A stretch of DNA of 64,000 nt from Lunularia cruciata (taxonomy: Eukaryota > Streptophyta > Marchantiopsida > Lunulariales > Lunulariaceae). The stretch spans positions 20,428,744 to 20,492,743 of the forward strand of contig OX419759.1 in NCBI GenBank assembly GCA_948567375.1. The letters are read 5' to 3'. The position numbers were made by a program, and so were the translations under genes. Below the pieces are notes generated by a model. That model saw only the letters and a list, made by a program, of their open reading frames with translations, did no database searches and was not told where the DNA came from. Each line of letters begins with the position of its first letter. The first letter of the stretch is position 1. Below, piece after piece: positions 45,355 through 58,129 of this stretch.

Positions 45355-48330
45355 ATGGGGAGGAGTCATGTTTTCCGAAACTGTCACTCGATTGTGTCCA
45401 AGGGACTGGGAGGATCACCTTTTCTATGTCGGCATATGAGCAATTTGCCGGAGGGAACTGCTCAATGTCGGCACATGAGCAATTTGCCCGAGGGAACTGT
45501 GTATGGAGGCCCTGTCTCGCCTACCGCTGTCAAGCGTTTCACTTTGAGGACGATGATGCAGAAGTACGCAAAAAAGGAGGTGCATTTCTGCCTCTCTTTC
45601 TCTGGATGGCTACCGATTCTATCCATCGTTCGAAGTGAAGTGCACGAGTGTCGCGTAGATGCTGGGGATGCTGGTTGACTGCAGTTTCTTAAGTTGTAGA
45701 GTTCAGATTTTTTTTGAGTAGGTGAATAAGCTGGTGGAGCAATGAATAAGCTGCCCTTATGGAAGAAAAATGAGATAGTGAAGCGTAGATCTTGATGACG
45801 TTGACTGCAGATTCATGAAGTTTTAGATGTCAAATGCTTTTTGAATTGGCACGAAAGGAGTAAGGATTCAGCTGCCAGTTTCAAAGTGAAGCTAGTATTG
45901 CGTAGGTCTTGAGAAGTTCAAAGGGTCCTGATATTTAGATCTCAAATTGCTTTTGAATGGGAAACGAAATGGAGCAAAGGATTGTAAGCGAATTTTGCTC
46001 TGATTGGAGCAAACTTTGCTGAGAGAGGGAGAATCATAATGGGAGTAGATGTCCAGTAGTCGGTATGTATACGACACCAGCAGCTGATGCATAGAGAATA
46101 TCATGTACATGGTCGCAGGTGAGCTCACCTTTCTACCTGAACAGAGATGAAAGAAATTGATAGGTTATGTTTGATGAACAGCCGATCACGGTGGTCACGG
46201 CTTACGATTATCCGTCTGCTGTGCACGTGGACCAAGCCGGAGTTGATCTTGCTCTGGTAGGCGATTCAGTGGCAATGGTGGTGCACGGCCATGACACAAC
46301 ACTACCTGTGACGCTAGATGATATGTTGCTGCACTGCAAAGCAGTGGCTCGTGGTGCGCAACGTCCAATGCTAGTCGGTGACTTGCCCTTTGGCTCCTAC
46401 GAGCAAAGTTCCCAGCAGGTGGGAGTGTCCATTCAATCTCGAGCGTTCCTGTCTGTTTGAATCTATTTATGAGAGTTCTCTTTGTTAAGTAGAGGAAAAT
46501 CTGAAGCTATGTGCAAGAGCCGATCCTTAGTTGGGATTATACAGACCAGGCAATTCAGATAAGTAGAGGAATATTGAAGCCATGTGCGAGAATCGACCCT
46601 TAGTTGGGCTGATTGTATGGCAGAGCAGGCAGTGGATAGTGCAACCAGGATGCTGAAGGAAGGAAAAATGGATTCTGTGAAGATGGAAGGAGGCATTGGT
46701 TCTAGGGTTGCGGCAGCTAGAGCTATTTCTGAGGCAGGGATTGCTGTCATGGGACATGTGGGGCTTACCCCGCAAGCTATCAGTGTCCTAGGTGGATTTC
46801 GACCTCAAGGCAGAAGTTCTGCACGAGCTCTTCTGGTAAGTTCTGTGCAACATGTACCGTTTTGCATCATATGGTAAATCCAAAGCAGATACTTCCTGTT
46901 TTTACACTACGTAGCCAGATAGACAGTCACGAAAATCAAGATTGTAAAACCAAAAGTAGCTTGTACCTAGTGGCGACATTGTTTTTGAGAGTTCACTTAC
47001 TTTCAGAGGAAGTAATTAAGATCTGAGGAAGAACGTGGGCACTACGTATGTGAATCTCCTTGGGACCAAACAATACTTCATGACCACGAGTTCCATGAAC
47101 GGCTTCTGCTCCTGTTACTTAAATACCTCCTGAAGGAATAGGGTCAGCTTCGGCTTGAGTAATTGAATTTCAGTGATTCAGTGACAAGGTTGTTAAGGCA
47201 TGTCACATTATGGATTTCGGAACGGTAAAAGCACTGGTATCAAGATTATCTTGAACACTTATGGCAGGTGTTGGAGCATGCACTAGCCCTACAAGCAGCT
47301 GGGTGCTTTGCTTTGGTTCTTGAATGTGTTCCATCTCCAGTGGCAGCAGCTGTCACTACTGCGCTCAATATTCCAACGATCGGGATCGGTGCTGGACCAT
47401 TATGCAGTGGGCAGGTTTGTTCTACGTATTGCTCCCCATGTTGAGTGATCAGAATCATCTTTGCTTGAATCATTTGCGTAGATGCTCAGGCGACCTCACT
47501 TCCTTTCTTGAAGTCATAGCTCGCCTCTTATCTTAGACGATGATAATGTGCGATAATGATCCTACTTGACTTATCAACAACCGCTTCATATTGACTGCGA
47601 AATAGACTTCAAATTAGCTCATTTCTCATAGGCTTGAAAGTAAAGATGTTACACTGGTTATTATGGACTGATCTGGAGATATCTAGTGCGCCGTTTAGAG
47701 CTCAATGGGAAGATTGTCAGAGAGCTAAATCTAATGTCGTGCAATCATGACCCGGTATCTGTGGTCGATTTGTTACTTTTGCAGGTCTTAGTCTACCATG
47801 ACTTGCTTGGCATGATGCAACATCCTCATTACGCCAAGGTAATCTTCCTCTGAGATATGGATTGATCATCTTCTCTTTCGTTCTGTAGTTTCTCATCAGC
47901 AATGGTAGGATTCAGAATCAACTCTATGCGCAAGAACCTTGAGAATGATGTTAAGTGAAGTTATATACTGCTACCTACTGTCCGGTTAAATTGTCTAGAC
48001 TGAAGTTATTTCTCTTTCACTTCTTCCTGGCGTAAATTCTGTGCTTGTGCTCAACTTCGGTCTACGCAGGTAACACCTAAGTTCTGCAAAAAGTATGCTA
48101 ACATAGGGGAAACTATAAACAACGCATTAGAAGACTACAGAAAAGACGTCGAAGCCGGGGAGTTCCCATCAACTGTACACACCCCTTATCGACTTGAAGC
48201 CAATCAGCTGGAACCTTTCCTGGAGGATCTTCAGAAACATGGTTTCCACGATGCTGCTGAGGCAGCACATAAAGCAGCTCAAACAGATAAGACAGCCGAC
48301 TCTTTACAAAAGAAGCCCCCTGTTGCCTGA
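45355..48330 (+). CDS. PANB: Ketopantoate hydroxymethyltransferase, six exons, 376 residues
   Basis: Exons 45355-45579, 46182-46418, 46629-46835, 47268-47414, 47785-47838 and 48070-48330 all have GT-AG borders, keep phase 0 and sum to 1131 nt. The enzyme transfers a hydroxymethyl group from methylene-tetrahydrofolate to 2-oxoisovalerate, giving ketopantoate for pantothenate and CoA synthesis; in plants it is mitochondrial. Visible motifs: [50 protein letters not shown] (metal-binding Asp), [16 protein letters not shown] (substrate Lys and Glu), MGHVGLTPQ (His), [11 protein letters not shown] (catalytic Glu), IPTIGIGAG. The start is the first in-frame ATG. The first 40 or so residues are Arg/Ser-rich as in transit peptides and contain a 13-residue duplication ([10 protein letters not shown] twice). 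The C-terminal extension is Lys/Ala-rich. No break is seen, so this is probably a working gene. Confidence 0.95.
45427..45504 (+). repeat. 39-bp in-frame tandem duplication in PANB exon 1
   Basis: TGTCGGCATATGAGCAATTT at 45427 recurs with few changes at 45466, giving the peptide [10 protein letters not shown] twice in the presumed transit-peptide region. The insertion keeps the frame. Confidence 0.85.
46487..46612 (+). repeat. 74-bp duplication in PANB intron 2 next to the acceptor
   Basis: AAGTAGAGGAA...CTTAGTTGGG begins at 46487 and again at 46561. The second copy runs up to the true acceptor (GCAGAGCAG before 46629), and the first contains an acceptor-like GACCAG/GCAATTCAG. Confidence 0.75.
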
Positions 48331-49860
48331 AGATTGTTAATAAGTCCAAGGAATCCACACAATATACTGCGTCTGAGCACATCGGCTGTATTGAATGACT
48401 ACATCACCGTCGAATGCGAGTCCATCATTGTTTTGTCGTTCTAAGTCGGGGTTGGAGATCAGTAGTTTGAGTTTAGGGAGAGACCTCCGTTTTAGGATAT
48501 TCTCCTGTTTATGAACCCTGACGTTTACCGACTTCTTAAGCGCGGTAGCCATGGAAGGGTGGGACTCCGGGAGTCTATTTGCAATCTAGCATGCCCTAAT
48601 CTTGACATGCTAGCACATGGATCCGGGAAGCATTTGGTTACAGTACGTCTGAGTCAATTTCCTTTATCATCCATCTCACTTTTTTATGGCCATCATTCAT
48701 GAAGTTTATAATATCATAAGGGAAACTTTGCCATCCAAGAGGAGGCCTTGTCTACAACTTGTGCTTTGTCTGGAACTTTACTGTATACTGCTCTATCAGA
48801 GTCCTAAACGAAGTGTGCATCTTGCTTGAAAGCTACTTCGCCGCAGGTGAAACTTATTCGTTAGCTCATTTAACATCTGCACTCCACACGATGTCTCTGG
48901 ATAATAGCCAACAGTCCAAAAAAGTTTGAAATCCCTGGGTTGGAGCATCTGCAACACAGCTGCATGTTTTCACGATATTTGCACGTTAGCATGTGGTCCA
49001 TCAGCTTTTCTTGTAAGTAGGTGCTCGCAAAAGAGCTCAATGTCTCAACTAAAACTCTCAGCACATACCGTGAAGATGAACATTGTCTTGCCACTTTTGT
49101 CCAATAGCGGGGGGAGAAATTCAGTACTCTTGCCCGTGAAAGCATTAGAACGTTAAGGAGAAAACTTAATCTCGTTCCACTCTAACGCGTATCGTATCGT
49201 TTTCTCCGTGTCTCAGCAACATACCTTAGCGAATATGCGGCCAGCATAATGATTTGAGCCCATGACGACATTGAACATAGTGCACGGCTGACAACAGCAA
49301 CAGCGGAAGCCTTGACGACATTGAACATCTCTTAGGGAATTCTCGTCAAAATCATTTCTGGGCTATATGATGAATCTTCCTATGTTAGTCTCCAAGCACA
49401 GTTCATTCCGTCCATGAATTGCAGAAAACAGACAAATTCGCAATTGAGTAGTCGAGGGAGGTGCTAACGTCTGGTCGACAGTGACAAGTCCAGACAACCA
49501 GTTACCCCAAAGGTCAGAGCTATAAACATGTTGCTCCAAAGTCCCAACGCTCAGCAGCATCGCAAGTTTCTTTTCATGAATTGGGACAGTAAAGCATTGC
49601 CATTGCATTACAAAATCTCACCATCACAATCGATTGAAATATATCCGATGCTGGGTGACGCAGGTGGTTAATCTAGGATTCCTTCTGAACAGTAAACGGC
49701 TCCATGAGATGGACACAATGTTTATTTTCTGCTTGATTCATTTTTCACCGGATGTTATTGAGAAGACTTCTGTTGACATCCGGAACACCATGATATCTAA
49801 CCCGATGAATGGACATTTGATCGGATACAAGAAAATTGGATGAATTTATGGGATATGGCA
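48331..49860. other. Intergenic between PANB and the HD-domain gene
   Basis: This is the downstream region of PANB and of the convergent HD-domain gene. A frame at 48511-48702 begins MNPDVYRLLKRGS, faintly like the start of plant ankyrin-repeat proteins. No ankyrin repeats follow, so I do not call it. Confidence 0.4.
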
Positions 49861-50712
49861 TCAATTGGAAGCCTCTGAGCTATTACTCTCGATGGAACTA
49901 GGAGTTCGTCGTTTGGTGACTTCAGCAGCTAACGCCTTGCCTACATCTGTCTGAAATTTTCCTCTCGTGGTTCTAAAAAAGTCCTCCAGATCCTTCCCTT
50001 GATCCTGCTCGTACTCCTGGGCCTGCAGAATCATCTCCACCTTATCAAAATCCTTGACCAGCTTTGCCTCAGGGGTAGCATTGTCCTCGTACTCCTGCCA
50101 CAGCTCCATCATCTCCTGAGCAGCATCTCCACCGCCCAACATGGCACACATTTCATCCATAGCCTCCCTTTCTCTCCTGCTCTTTTCAGCTTTGGGAACA
50201 TTATCAGACGGAGTAATATCCCCCACAATTGCCTCTGCCAAATCATGCACCACAGCCATTTTCACACACCGATCTTTATTCACCCCCGGAACCCCATCTG
50301 CAGCAATGAGCGCCATAATCGCCATTCTGTACATATGGTCGGCAATCGATTCCGATTCCTTCAACCCATGGTTTACCCACCCAGTTCTCTTGGTGGTCTT
50401 TAACCGTTGGCAGAGGGTAAGAAATTGAATTGCACTCACTGCAGATGGAGTACAAGATGATACTGAAACAGAGGAGTTGTCATTGTTGTTCTGCTGCCTG
50501 GGTGAGGATGCATTGCTCTTACCAAGGCGTGCAGTTGGTGCTTCCATGGCCCCTCCTACCCTTGGAAGCTGCTGACCTGCAGGAAAAGTAGAAACGGCCC
50601 GCATGGCATCAAAATTGGGAAAATCTGTGACAGGTTTTCTCAAATAGAACTCACTGAGAGATCTAGATTGGCGAAATGTTGATGGGTGGAAACTCCACCA
50701 CCTCCAGAACAT
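49861..50712 (-). CDS. HD-domain 5'-deoxynucleotidase-like protein (HDDC2/YfbR type), 283 residues
   Basis: An intronless minus-strand frame from ATG at 50712 to 49861. The HD phosphohydrolase core is complete: ESIADHMYRMAIMALIA (first His), VKMAVVHDLAEAIVGDITP (the His-Asp pair) and LVKDFDKVEMILQAQEYEQ (distal Asp), with FLTLCQRLKTTKRTGWV before it. This is the order in HDDC2 and bacterial YfbR, which remove phosphate from deoxynucleoside 5'-monophosphates using a divalent metal. About 105 residues precede the core. They are Ser/Arg-rich with few acids and could be an organelle targeting peptide, as in plant homologues. Downstream Met residues (MRAVSTF, MEAPTARLG) are alternative starts. It is convergent with PANB and unrelated in function. 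It is intact and probably expressed. Confidence 0.93.
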   Translation of the reverse strand: MFWRWWSFHPSTFRQSRSLSEFYLRKPVTDFPNFDAMRAVSTFPAGQQLPRVGGAMEAPTARLGKSNASSPRQQNNNDNSSVSVSSCTPSAVSAIQFLTLCQRLKTTKRTGWVNHGLKESESIADHMYRMAIMALIAADGVPGVNKDRCVKMAVVHDLAEAIVGDITPSDNVPKAEKSRREREAMDEMCAMLGGGDAAQEMMELWQEYEDNATPEAKLVKDFDKVEMILQAQEYEQDQGKDLEDFFRTTRGKFQTDVGKALAAEVTKRRTPSSIESNSSEASN

Positions 50713-53700
50713 CCACGAACACCCAGAAGTCGATGCCTTTTCACTTCTGAAGGTCCTCTCGGCAGATCAGGATTCCACGCATTCTTAAGCTACAAACAGC
50801 TGGGGCCGCTGGTGCTGCTCCTCCTACTTCTCCTGTTGCAGTCTTTACACCCGGCCATCATCAATCAAAGGCCGCTGAAATATTAAGTCCCGGTCTGAAA
50901 CCTCCTCAAATCCGTCCACCTCTTTCTAGACGCTACAGGTAACAGCAGGAGCAGGAGCGGCAGCGGTAAAACCCAGGAACTCGAAAAACCCCACGACTCC
51001 TCCTCTCGTCTCCTCTGCTCTCCTGTTCTGTAACCTGTTACCGATCCAGGTAATTTGTGAAGAAGCCGGAAAGGGAGTCTTGGCCCTTTGGAGCTAGCTC
51101 CACATGGAGGGCGACGCTTGGTATAGCGAGATCAGAGGAAGGTGAATTAACTGAGCTCACTAACAGTAACTGCCTCCCCAACGATATCAAGACAAGGCAG
51201 GCTCTGATAAGGGCGTTACGAAGGTGATTCATACCACAAAGTACCCTTGGCCCACACGGTAATAAGATAATTAAGTTACTAAACATTTGAATTTGACGAA
51301 GGAATAGGAACGAAATCTTTGTGGGTATATACCAATGAGCCGGTGCTCATTTCACCATCCTAGAAAGGAGCCTGCGAGTAAAAGCATGGGAAATTACTTT
51401 TAGAGTTAGCGTGCTTTCGGAGCTAAAGATGTTTCCCAGAAGATTCCAGATTCATACCTGTTCTACAGTGTTGGGCTGGGCTGGAAAATTGTGGTCGGTT
51501 CCGGTTCGGTTGCAGGGAACGAACCAGCCACTTCTTCTCACAAGCGACTGGAGGTGGGAGTTGATTGGCTTTTCAATCCAATTAGAGGGTTTCTCATTTC
51601 ATATTTCTTTGGTTTGAACTAAGTGAGCTTCTTCGAGCAAACTTTGTGGATGAAATGTGAAAGGTTTTCACTCTGTTAACAGTCTGACAAATTGTGCGCC
51701 TGTACTGACATCTTGTTCAGAACCCCGACTTCTTCATCTTCAGCATAATATGTCGAGCTTGGTAAGTCCAACAACGAGACAACCTCTCAGGAGATGAACT
51801 GGTAAAAGCCATCAGAGTCGCCAGAGAAGGTAAACTATGACATTATAATCATTCAATCATTTCATGTTAATTTGTTCTGTGAAACAAGGTCTTCAGAAGA
51901 TAGATCTTGTTTGAATGTAGAGTAACAGACATTTACAGAAAAATTCACTTGCAGAGTCTCGGGTTTTGGCAGATGAAAATGTTTAAACCGCCAACATTTA
52001 AAATGTGTATCAACAGTGGATTCTTGTTTCGACGAAGCTCCAAATATGAATACGTTGTCCGATTAATCTTGGAAGATTACTTGTTTAAACTAATTTTCTT
52101 TCTAGATTAATGATAATGAAAAAATATTCCATTTTAACTACATACTTACAAGTCTCAACATAAAAACTAGTTTTATTGTTGAAATGGGAATATATAAATG
52201 ATCACCCGTAATATTGTATCATCTTTCTGGATCAATTTTATAAAGAACGTGGAAGATCTAAATTCCATTTTCGTTTCAAAATCAAAATATAATAAATTTT
52301 TCAAATATAATATTTATAAATGATCTATAAGAGAAACTACTCTAAAATGAGATATATAAATAATCTACAAGAAAACTAATCTGAAATAAAATATTTCCTT
52401 GTGTTAGCCATATTATGATGGTTTCCTCCTCCATATTCATATCCTCTTCCTTGTTATCCCGAGTAGTACTTATGAATCTCCAACTTAGTTCCTCAACCGT
52501 TGCAACTTTAGCTTTGAGGATAGTATACAAGTCTATGATGGTTTGCATCTTGCCATCTAGTTGTGATTGTATATCCATACTAGTCATGTATGTTAACAGA
52601 AGGCATATGTTTGATTGTCAACAGCCACTACCAGATGTAGCTTCTACTATGCATGTCAAACTTACAAAACTCCAAAATTGGTCACATGATGAAACAACAT
52701 AAAAGTAAAGCTCCGATACAAAAACAAATTTCTAAAATCTAATCTTCGACCCTTAAGAGAATTGTGATCAAGTGATACATTAAGGTATGTATTTTTTGCT
52801 ACATGTTCACAAACACAATCATCTCGGAGATAATTCAACTTTGATGCAATTGCTAGAAAACAAACAATGGAGTGGTTATTGCTCCAAGATCCTTTGTTTA
52901 CTTCATGTTTAGTTTGTCTTCGGAAACATAATAGTAATCCAAGATGTTTAAAATGTCAAAAAAATGTCTAAATTCAAACTAATTTTCCATTATGCTTAAA
53001 TTAAGTACATCAATGAAGATCTCATCCACAATGCTGAATTCCTCAATTCAGCATGAATTAATTGAAGATGAGAATGGTCCAATACTCCAAAGTCATCACT
53101 TCATTGAAATTAAAAACCATGTCAAATATATTCTTCCTTGTGAAATGCTTATTTGCATCATACTACTATTCTTTGAAATTTGAGCCATAATGAAAGTAAG
53201 CTAAGGTGAAGTTTTTTAGTGCTTCAACTTCCTACAATTGATTTTGGTGTTTTGCACAATAATGATGTTAATTCAAAACTTTTAAACCCCAATACAAAAT
53301 CGCTATTACTTAGTTCACTCGCTTATCCAAAATTCATTTCTATGAATCATTTTCTTGCTTTGTACACTAAGAGTGATTATTCTATTCAATTTCCACTCCA
53401 ATAAGCATCGCAATTTCTCTTTCTTTATTCACATTCTAATTACCCCTTCCTTCCTTGCAAGGGGATATCAAGAGCTCTAGAGGTGGTCACCGATTCTCTC
53501 TTTCGCTGAAGAGCCTAACAAAGCATAGTTTAAAACAAGACTAATTTTAGATCGTTTCATATCATCATAACCAAATCTTGGATTATTTAAATGAATCACT
53601 ATAATTCATTTAGATTGGTCATGGTACACGTAAAACGCTGTTATACAATATCCCCACGATCAATCACAAGACCATTGATCTCGTAAAACATGGGAAAGGA

Positions 53701-55324
53701 TTTCTTAAGTTAATAAGTGAAGAAAGCAATAAAAAATTATGCTAGATACATGAAATCATATGAATCAGCAAGAGAGTAGAAGAACAAATACATAGAGGAA
53801 AGTCTAACCAAGAAGGAACTCTATAACGGATGGAAAATCATAGTGACAAATTAGATCATCATATCCTTTATTTAATAAAAATGATAATATGTTTCGATGT
53901 TGACATAACAAATTTCACTGGCTTTGGTAATATAATGTTTGGAAATGAGGTAGATATTACAATGTCAATGGAGCAAGATGAACAACTTCAATCCAAAGGC
54001 AGAGTTCAAGTTCAAGAGGAGGAAAATGATCTTGGAGAGTGCAATACTCAAAGACTGGAAGAATACCATAGCCGAGATCTGACCAGGCAATCATAGAACC
54101 CAAGCATGGCCTCCCACTCAAGGAGCACTTGGTCACTTCTTGAACTGGACCTTTCTTTGATGTTATCCCAAAATCATGAAATAGTCTTCTTACTACGAAG
54201 ATAGCTTCATCTAGGACGTCCGCAACAACCCACCTGCCCTTACTGGGGACAGAATCAGTTCAAGACTCCTTTTACCCTTCAATCCCACACAAACTAGGTT
54301 ACTCTTGCAAACGAGGGTTCTAACCTTCAAGCCCTCAAGATTTGCAAAGAAAATATGATGCATGCTCCATTCAGAAGACCTGGACTCTCAACGACTATTC
54401 GTGGAAGAAAAAGACCTAAGTCCTCAAAGGAAATGACAAAAGAAACGGCCAATACAAGCAACCAACGCTTCCCCTAAATACAAATCATAAGACCTGAGAC
54501 TCGGAGTTTGATCCTAAAGTGCTTGGTTGACCCAAGTAGGTTTACCCTTACCACTTTGTAGAGGGAGAAAAGGGCGATCCGTAGAAAACACGAAAGATGG
54601 GAAGACCCCATCAAGCCTAACAAGGGTGAGACAAAATAGATAAAACGGGGCTAAGTCCCAATAGGGTCGATATGAGAATCTGGCGGGCTAATTTGGTTAT
54701 CATTAAGAGACATCTTTAAAATGGTGGACACAATAATATTATGGAAGCGGATTGTATATAGATACTTGCCCATAGGCTATTGTAAGTGGCTCGTGAAAAT
54801 CAGTGAAGGGTCGTATTATTAAGTGATACCCGTCATCTTTTAAATGATCTATTCTCTCATCGATTGAAATTCAATTAAGGATAAAGGCTACAATGGAAAA
54901 TTTGGTGCTAGAACCAAGTAGTGCTTTCGTTAACTTAGATTCAGTCTAGGTGGCTTGAATTAGTTAGTAAATATAGTAGAAGGGAACGAGTAGGAACCGA
55001 CGGTGGCTTTTGATTTGCCCACACCGCCTCGTGTTGTTTCCCAATCTCCTTGATGATGGGTACTGCCTCTGATTAGCCCACCTGCCTGGTCTTCGTCCCA
55101 CAACCTCCTAAATGAGGGGTGGAGTGCTTCCCTTAGTGGAAGTTTGATAAGCTCACCTTAAAAGGTGCCAGCGGGCATCTCTCCACAATTCCTGCATTAG
55201 CTCTTCTAGAGGTTTTGCTTTGATTATCATGCTAAATAATTCTTAGAGTGAATTGATATCACCCCACCAATAATTATCGAATCCCTTGTATAGGGGAAAG
55301 AGTTCTAAATTAACAAATGCTTTA
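50713..55324. other. Intergenic, no confident gene
   Basis: 50713-51100 is the upstream region of the HD-domain gene. A frame at about 51420-51620 (AKDVSQKIPDSYLFYSVGLGW...) is open but matches nothing I know. 54160-54480 vaguely resembles retroelement gag, too weakly to call. A module at 54597-54690 is shared with 63314-63410 and is listed separately. Confidence 0.4.
54597..54690 (+). repeat. Dispersed repeat module (copy 1) with GATGGGAAGACCCCATC hairpin
   Basis: It shares GATGGGAAGACCCCATCAA and about 70 downstream bases with 63314-63410. The first 17 bases form a hairpin (GATGGG/CCCATC). Both copies are preceded by a CGTAGA(A/G)AACACGAA(A/G) block, next to the hairpin here and displaced by an inverted repeat in copy 2. 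The repeat family is unknown. Confidence 0.55.
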
Positions 55325-55530
55325 ATTACTTCTTCTTTTTTCTGATTTCCAAATCCTTCCCATATTGGGTGAAGTTGTCTCTCATGAAACCGCCACAGAT
55401 GAAACTACGCTTTATTTTCGAAATGACCACGGGGCCACCATTGAAACACCAGAAGAGCATTATCTCCTACATCTGCAGATTGTATCAAGCAGTTTAAGCT
55501 GTGAGCCACGACAATTAGATGCAAATTACG
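55325..55530 (+). other. Possible exon of unknown gene
   Basis: An open frame (GEVVSHETATDETTLYFRND...) follows a pyrimidine-rich run and ends NYE directly before GTGAGT, a good donor. The composition is protein-like, unlike the surrounding AT-rich DNA. I do not recognise the family and found no adjoining exons. Confidence 0.3.
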
Positions 55531-58129
55531 AAGTGAGTATTTCTTGATCTGTGCTAGAATTAGAGCTCTCTTTACTACTTGATAATGTTGTGTTCTAGAC
55601 CTTCATGTGTATTGCTAGTTGGAATCTAATTCAGATCAGAAAAGAAGTGAACTCCGTTTGATACCCTAATAAGCAATACCAAACTCTGATGTTTCTTTTT
55701 GACTTATGTTTAGGAAAATATGACATAATATGGTCTGATTGTCAAGGCTTAAACGGAATTATTTTGATTAATACTAAACAAAAAAAAATTCTTCTATTGT
55801 GAATGGAGCAGTGTTGCAAACATGTACTCCACCCAAGTCTACCTAACTATAAAATAAAGAGTAGATTAGCAAGGTTAGTATGTCAAGTAGCACTACTTGA
55901 TGTGAAACTTGATATTGATGGCAGGAGTGCCACACACAAGGCCCTACTAAATGTATAGAAAGCAAAAGTAGAGTGTCAAGTAGCAGTACCTGATTTTGGA
56001 AAGGGCAAACAAGAAGAGAATATATCAAGCTATAAAATAGCAAGATTAGAGTGTTAACTTATGATGATTTTCTGCTTATATAAGTAAGTGTATTCAGTCT
56101 GACAACATCAAGAGTACTAGTCATCATGTGTATGCTATAGTTACCTATAGTCATGAATAGTTTGTATTCAATTCAAATTTAGTTTTGTAATTCTGAAATT
56201 TTTGAGATTTCAATTTATTGACTTATTTCATTTAAGATTGCTTACGGCATGGCCAACTCACTGTTGTCTCTCATTTGTTTGCCAATTAGTCCATTCAAGC
56301 TATGAACAACACGGAAACAAGAAATTAAACTTCATGAAAGTCTACAAAATTGTTGGTAACTTCAAAAAATTCTAAGAAAGCAAATGGCACAATGCAAGAT
56401 GAAGGAAGTCTACTTGAAGTAATTTCTTCTTTTACCAATTTAAGCATAATTAGCAAGTTTGAGTTTTGCGTCTAATTTTTGTGACTTATCATGTAAATAG
56501 CTCCATAGCACCTCTTCAAGCTCCATCACCTACTTCAAGCTCCGGCACCTACTTTGAGCTAGATGCCTACTTACATGGGATGCTTGGGAATCCATGGCCA
56601 AATTTAGGAGGGATGTGGAACCATATTCTAATTTAAAACTCTCCAACTTGATAGGAGATTCAGAATTATTGGCGGAGGTGTGGAAATATAGTAAATGGGT
56701 GTGTAGATATCAAATCCCTTCTTAGATCTTGCCTCCTAAATAGCCAATATTTACTTTCTCCTCTTTCCTTAGTGATTCTAATGTTGTTTGGTATATGCTT
56801 CCAACATCATAGATACCAACTGCTTCCAATACTTCAGCCTCTAGTTTTGAAATAGCAAAGTATACTTTGCTATTTATGGGTACTCTACTACTATAGAGCA
56901 AGCGCTATTGCTATGGTGAAGATATGGCTATGCCACACAAGAGAAAATTGATTAATGGGAGTCCTCACCTTCTAGAGCTACTTGTGATTATTGAGCAGAC
57001 AAAGTGCTATTCAAAAGATTATGGATTAGAGTGATTAGAGCTATCCAAGCAATTTTAGGAATTTTTGGTGGCTATTGGGTAGACTATGTTTCCACCAATA
57101 GTACTTGCAGATTTGGAGTGCAGTCCGCATACTAAGGTTTTATCAATCTTGATTAAATATGACATGCTTGATACCGTGAACCACTCGATGATTAGCATAC
57201 CCTGATGAGGAGTAAATGAAGCAAGGAAGGATCCTACATGAGAGGAATTGAACATGACCTGCTTAGTGTGGGATGAATTAAGGTTGGAAAGCCTTAAATG
57301 AGTTAAGGTTAAGTGTGTGGTCTAAGTTGGAAGGATCTTTGGCTGTTTACATTAATAGTAATTGATATTAGCAGCTTTTGGTTGGCATCATCAGCAATTT
57401 TCAATGTTTGGACTTCTCTTCATAGCTCATGGTAGGTAGTGGTGTTGGGGATTATCATTGTAGGAGTGCTCATGTAAAACAAAGCACATGGTAGTCCTTT
57501 GTAGCAATTAGCGAGCTTGAGGAATTGAAACAAAACTTTTTGGACGGAAGGTAATGAAGAAAACATCATGAATTGAAGGCATCAATGGCAAAGAAATAGG
57601 ATGTACAAGGAGGAGACCATAATGGGATTTCACAATGGGTTACAAGTTGTAGTAGGGGCAAGTACAAAGTGTTGTGTGTTTGGTACTTCAATGGGCAAAG
57701 GTGGAAAAGCTCAAGCAATTTATCTACCACAATGGTGGTTGCTTGAATAGGCTACCACTCCAATTACCATATTATTCTCCAAGGGTAGTATAACTATAGC
57801 ATTTTAGGAATTTTGAACATCCATTTGGAATTATTGGTCACCATGGGGTTCCCAAGTGGACTTAGTGATTTTTTGGCACAAATTTAGGATTCCAAGGGAA
57901 TTTCCAAGAGATCATAGTAAGATTAGGGGCTTTCTTGAGAGGTAATGTCATCCTTTCTCCGTGATATCAATGACTTGGCCCATGTCATTGGTGATGCCTT
58001 TTTAGTCTTCTTGTATAGCAAGGTGCTTCTAGGTATAGACACTAGGGCCAATATGAGTATAGGACCCACCTTTGCAATCTTCTTTGGCTCAACAATTGGA
58101 GTTTAGATTGAGAGCTAAGCACTATTAGC
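55531..58129. other. Intergenic, nothing recognised
   Basis: AT-rich sequence. Part of 57300-57900 may be retroelement-derived. No motif was clear enough to support a call. Confidence 0.35.

Noticed and set aside
48511-48702. Possible ankyrin-repeat protein start (MNPDVYRLLKRGS)
   Set aside because: No ankyrin repeats or further exons follow, so the resemblance is too short.
49999-50428. Plus-strand frames opposite the HD-domain gene
   Set aside because: They are antisense shadows of a conserved minus-strand coding sequence.
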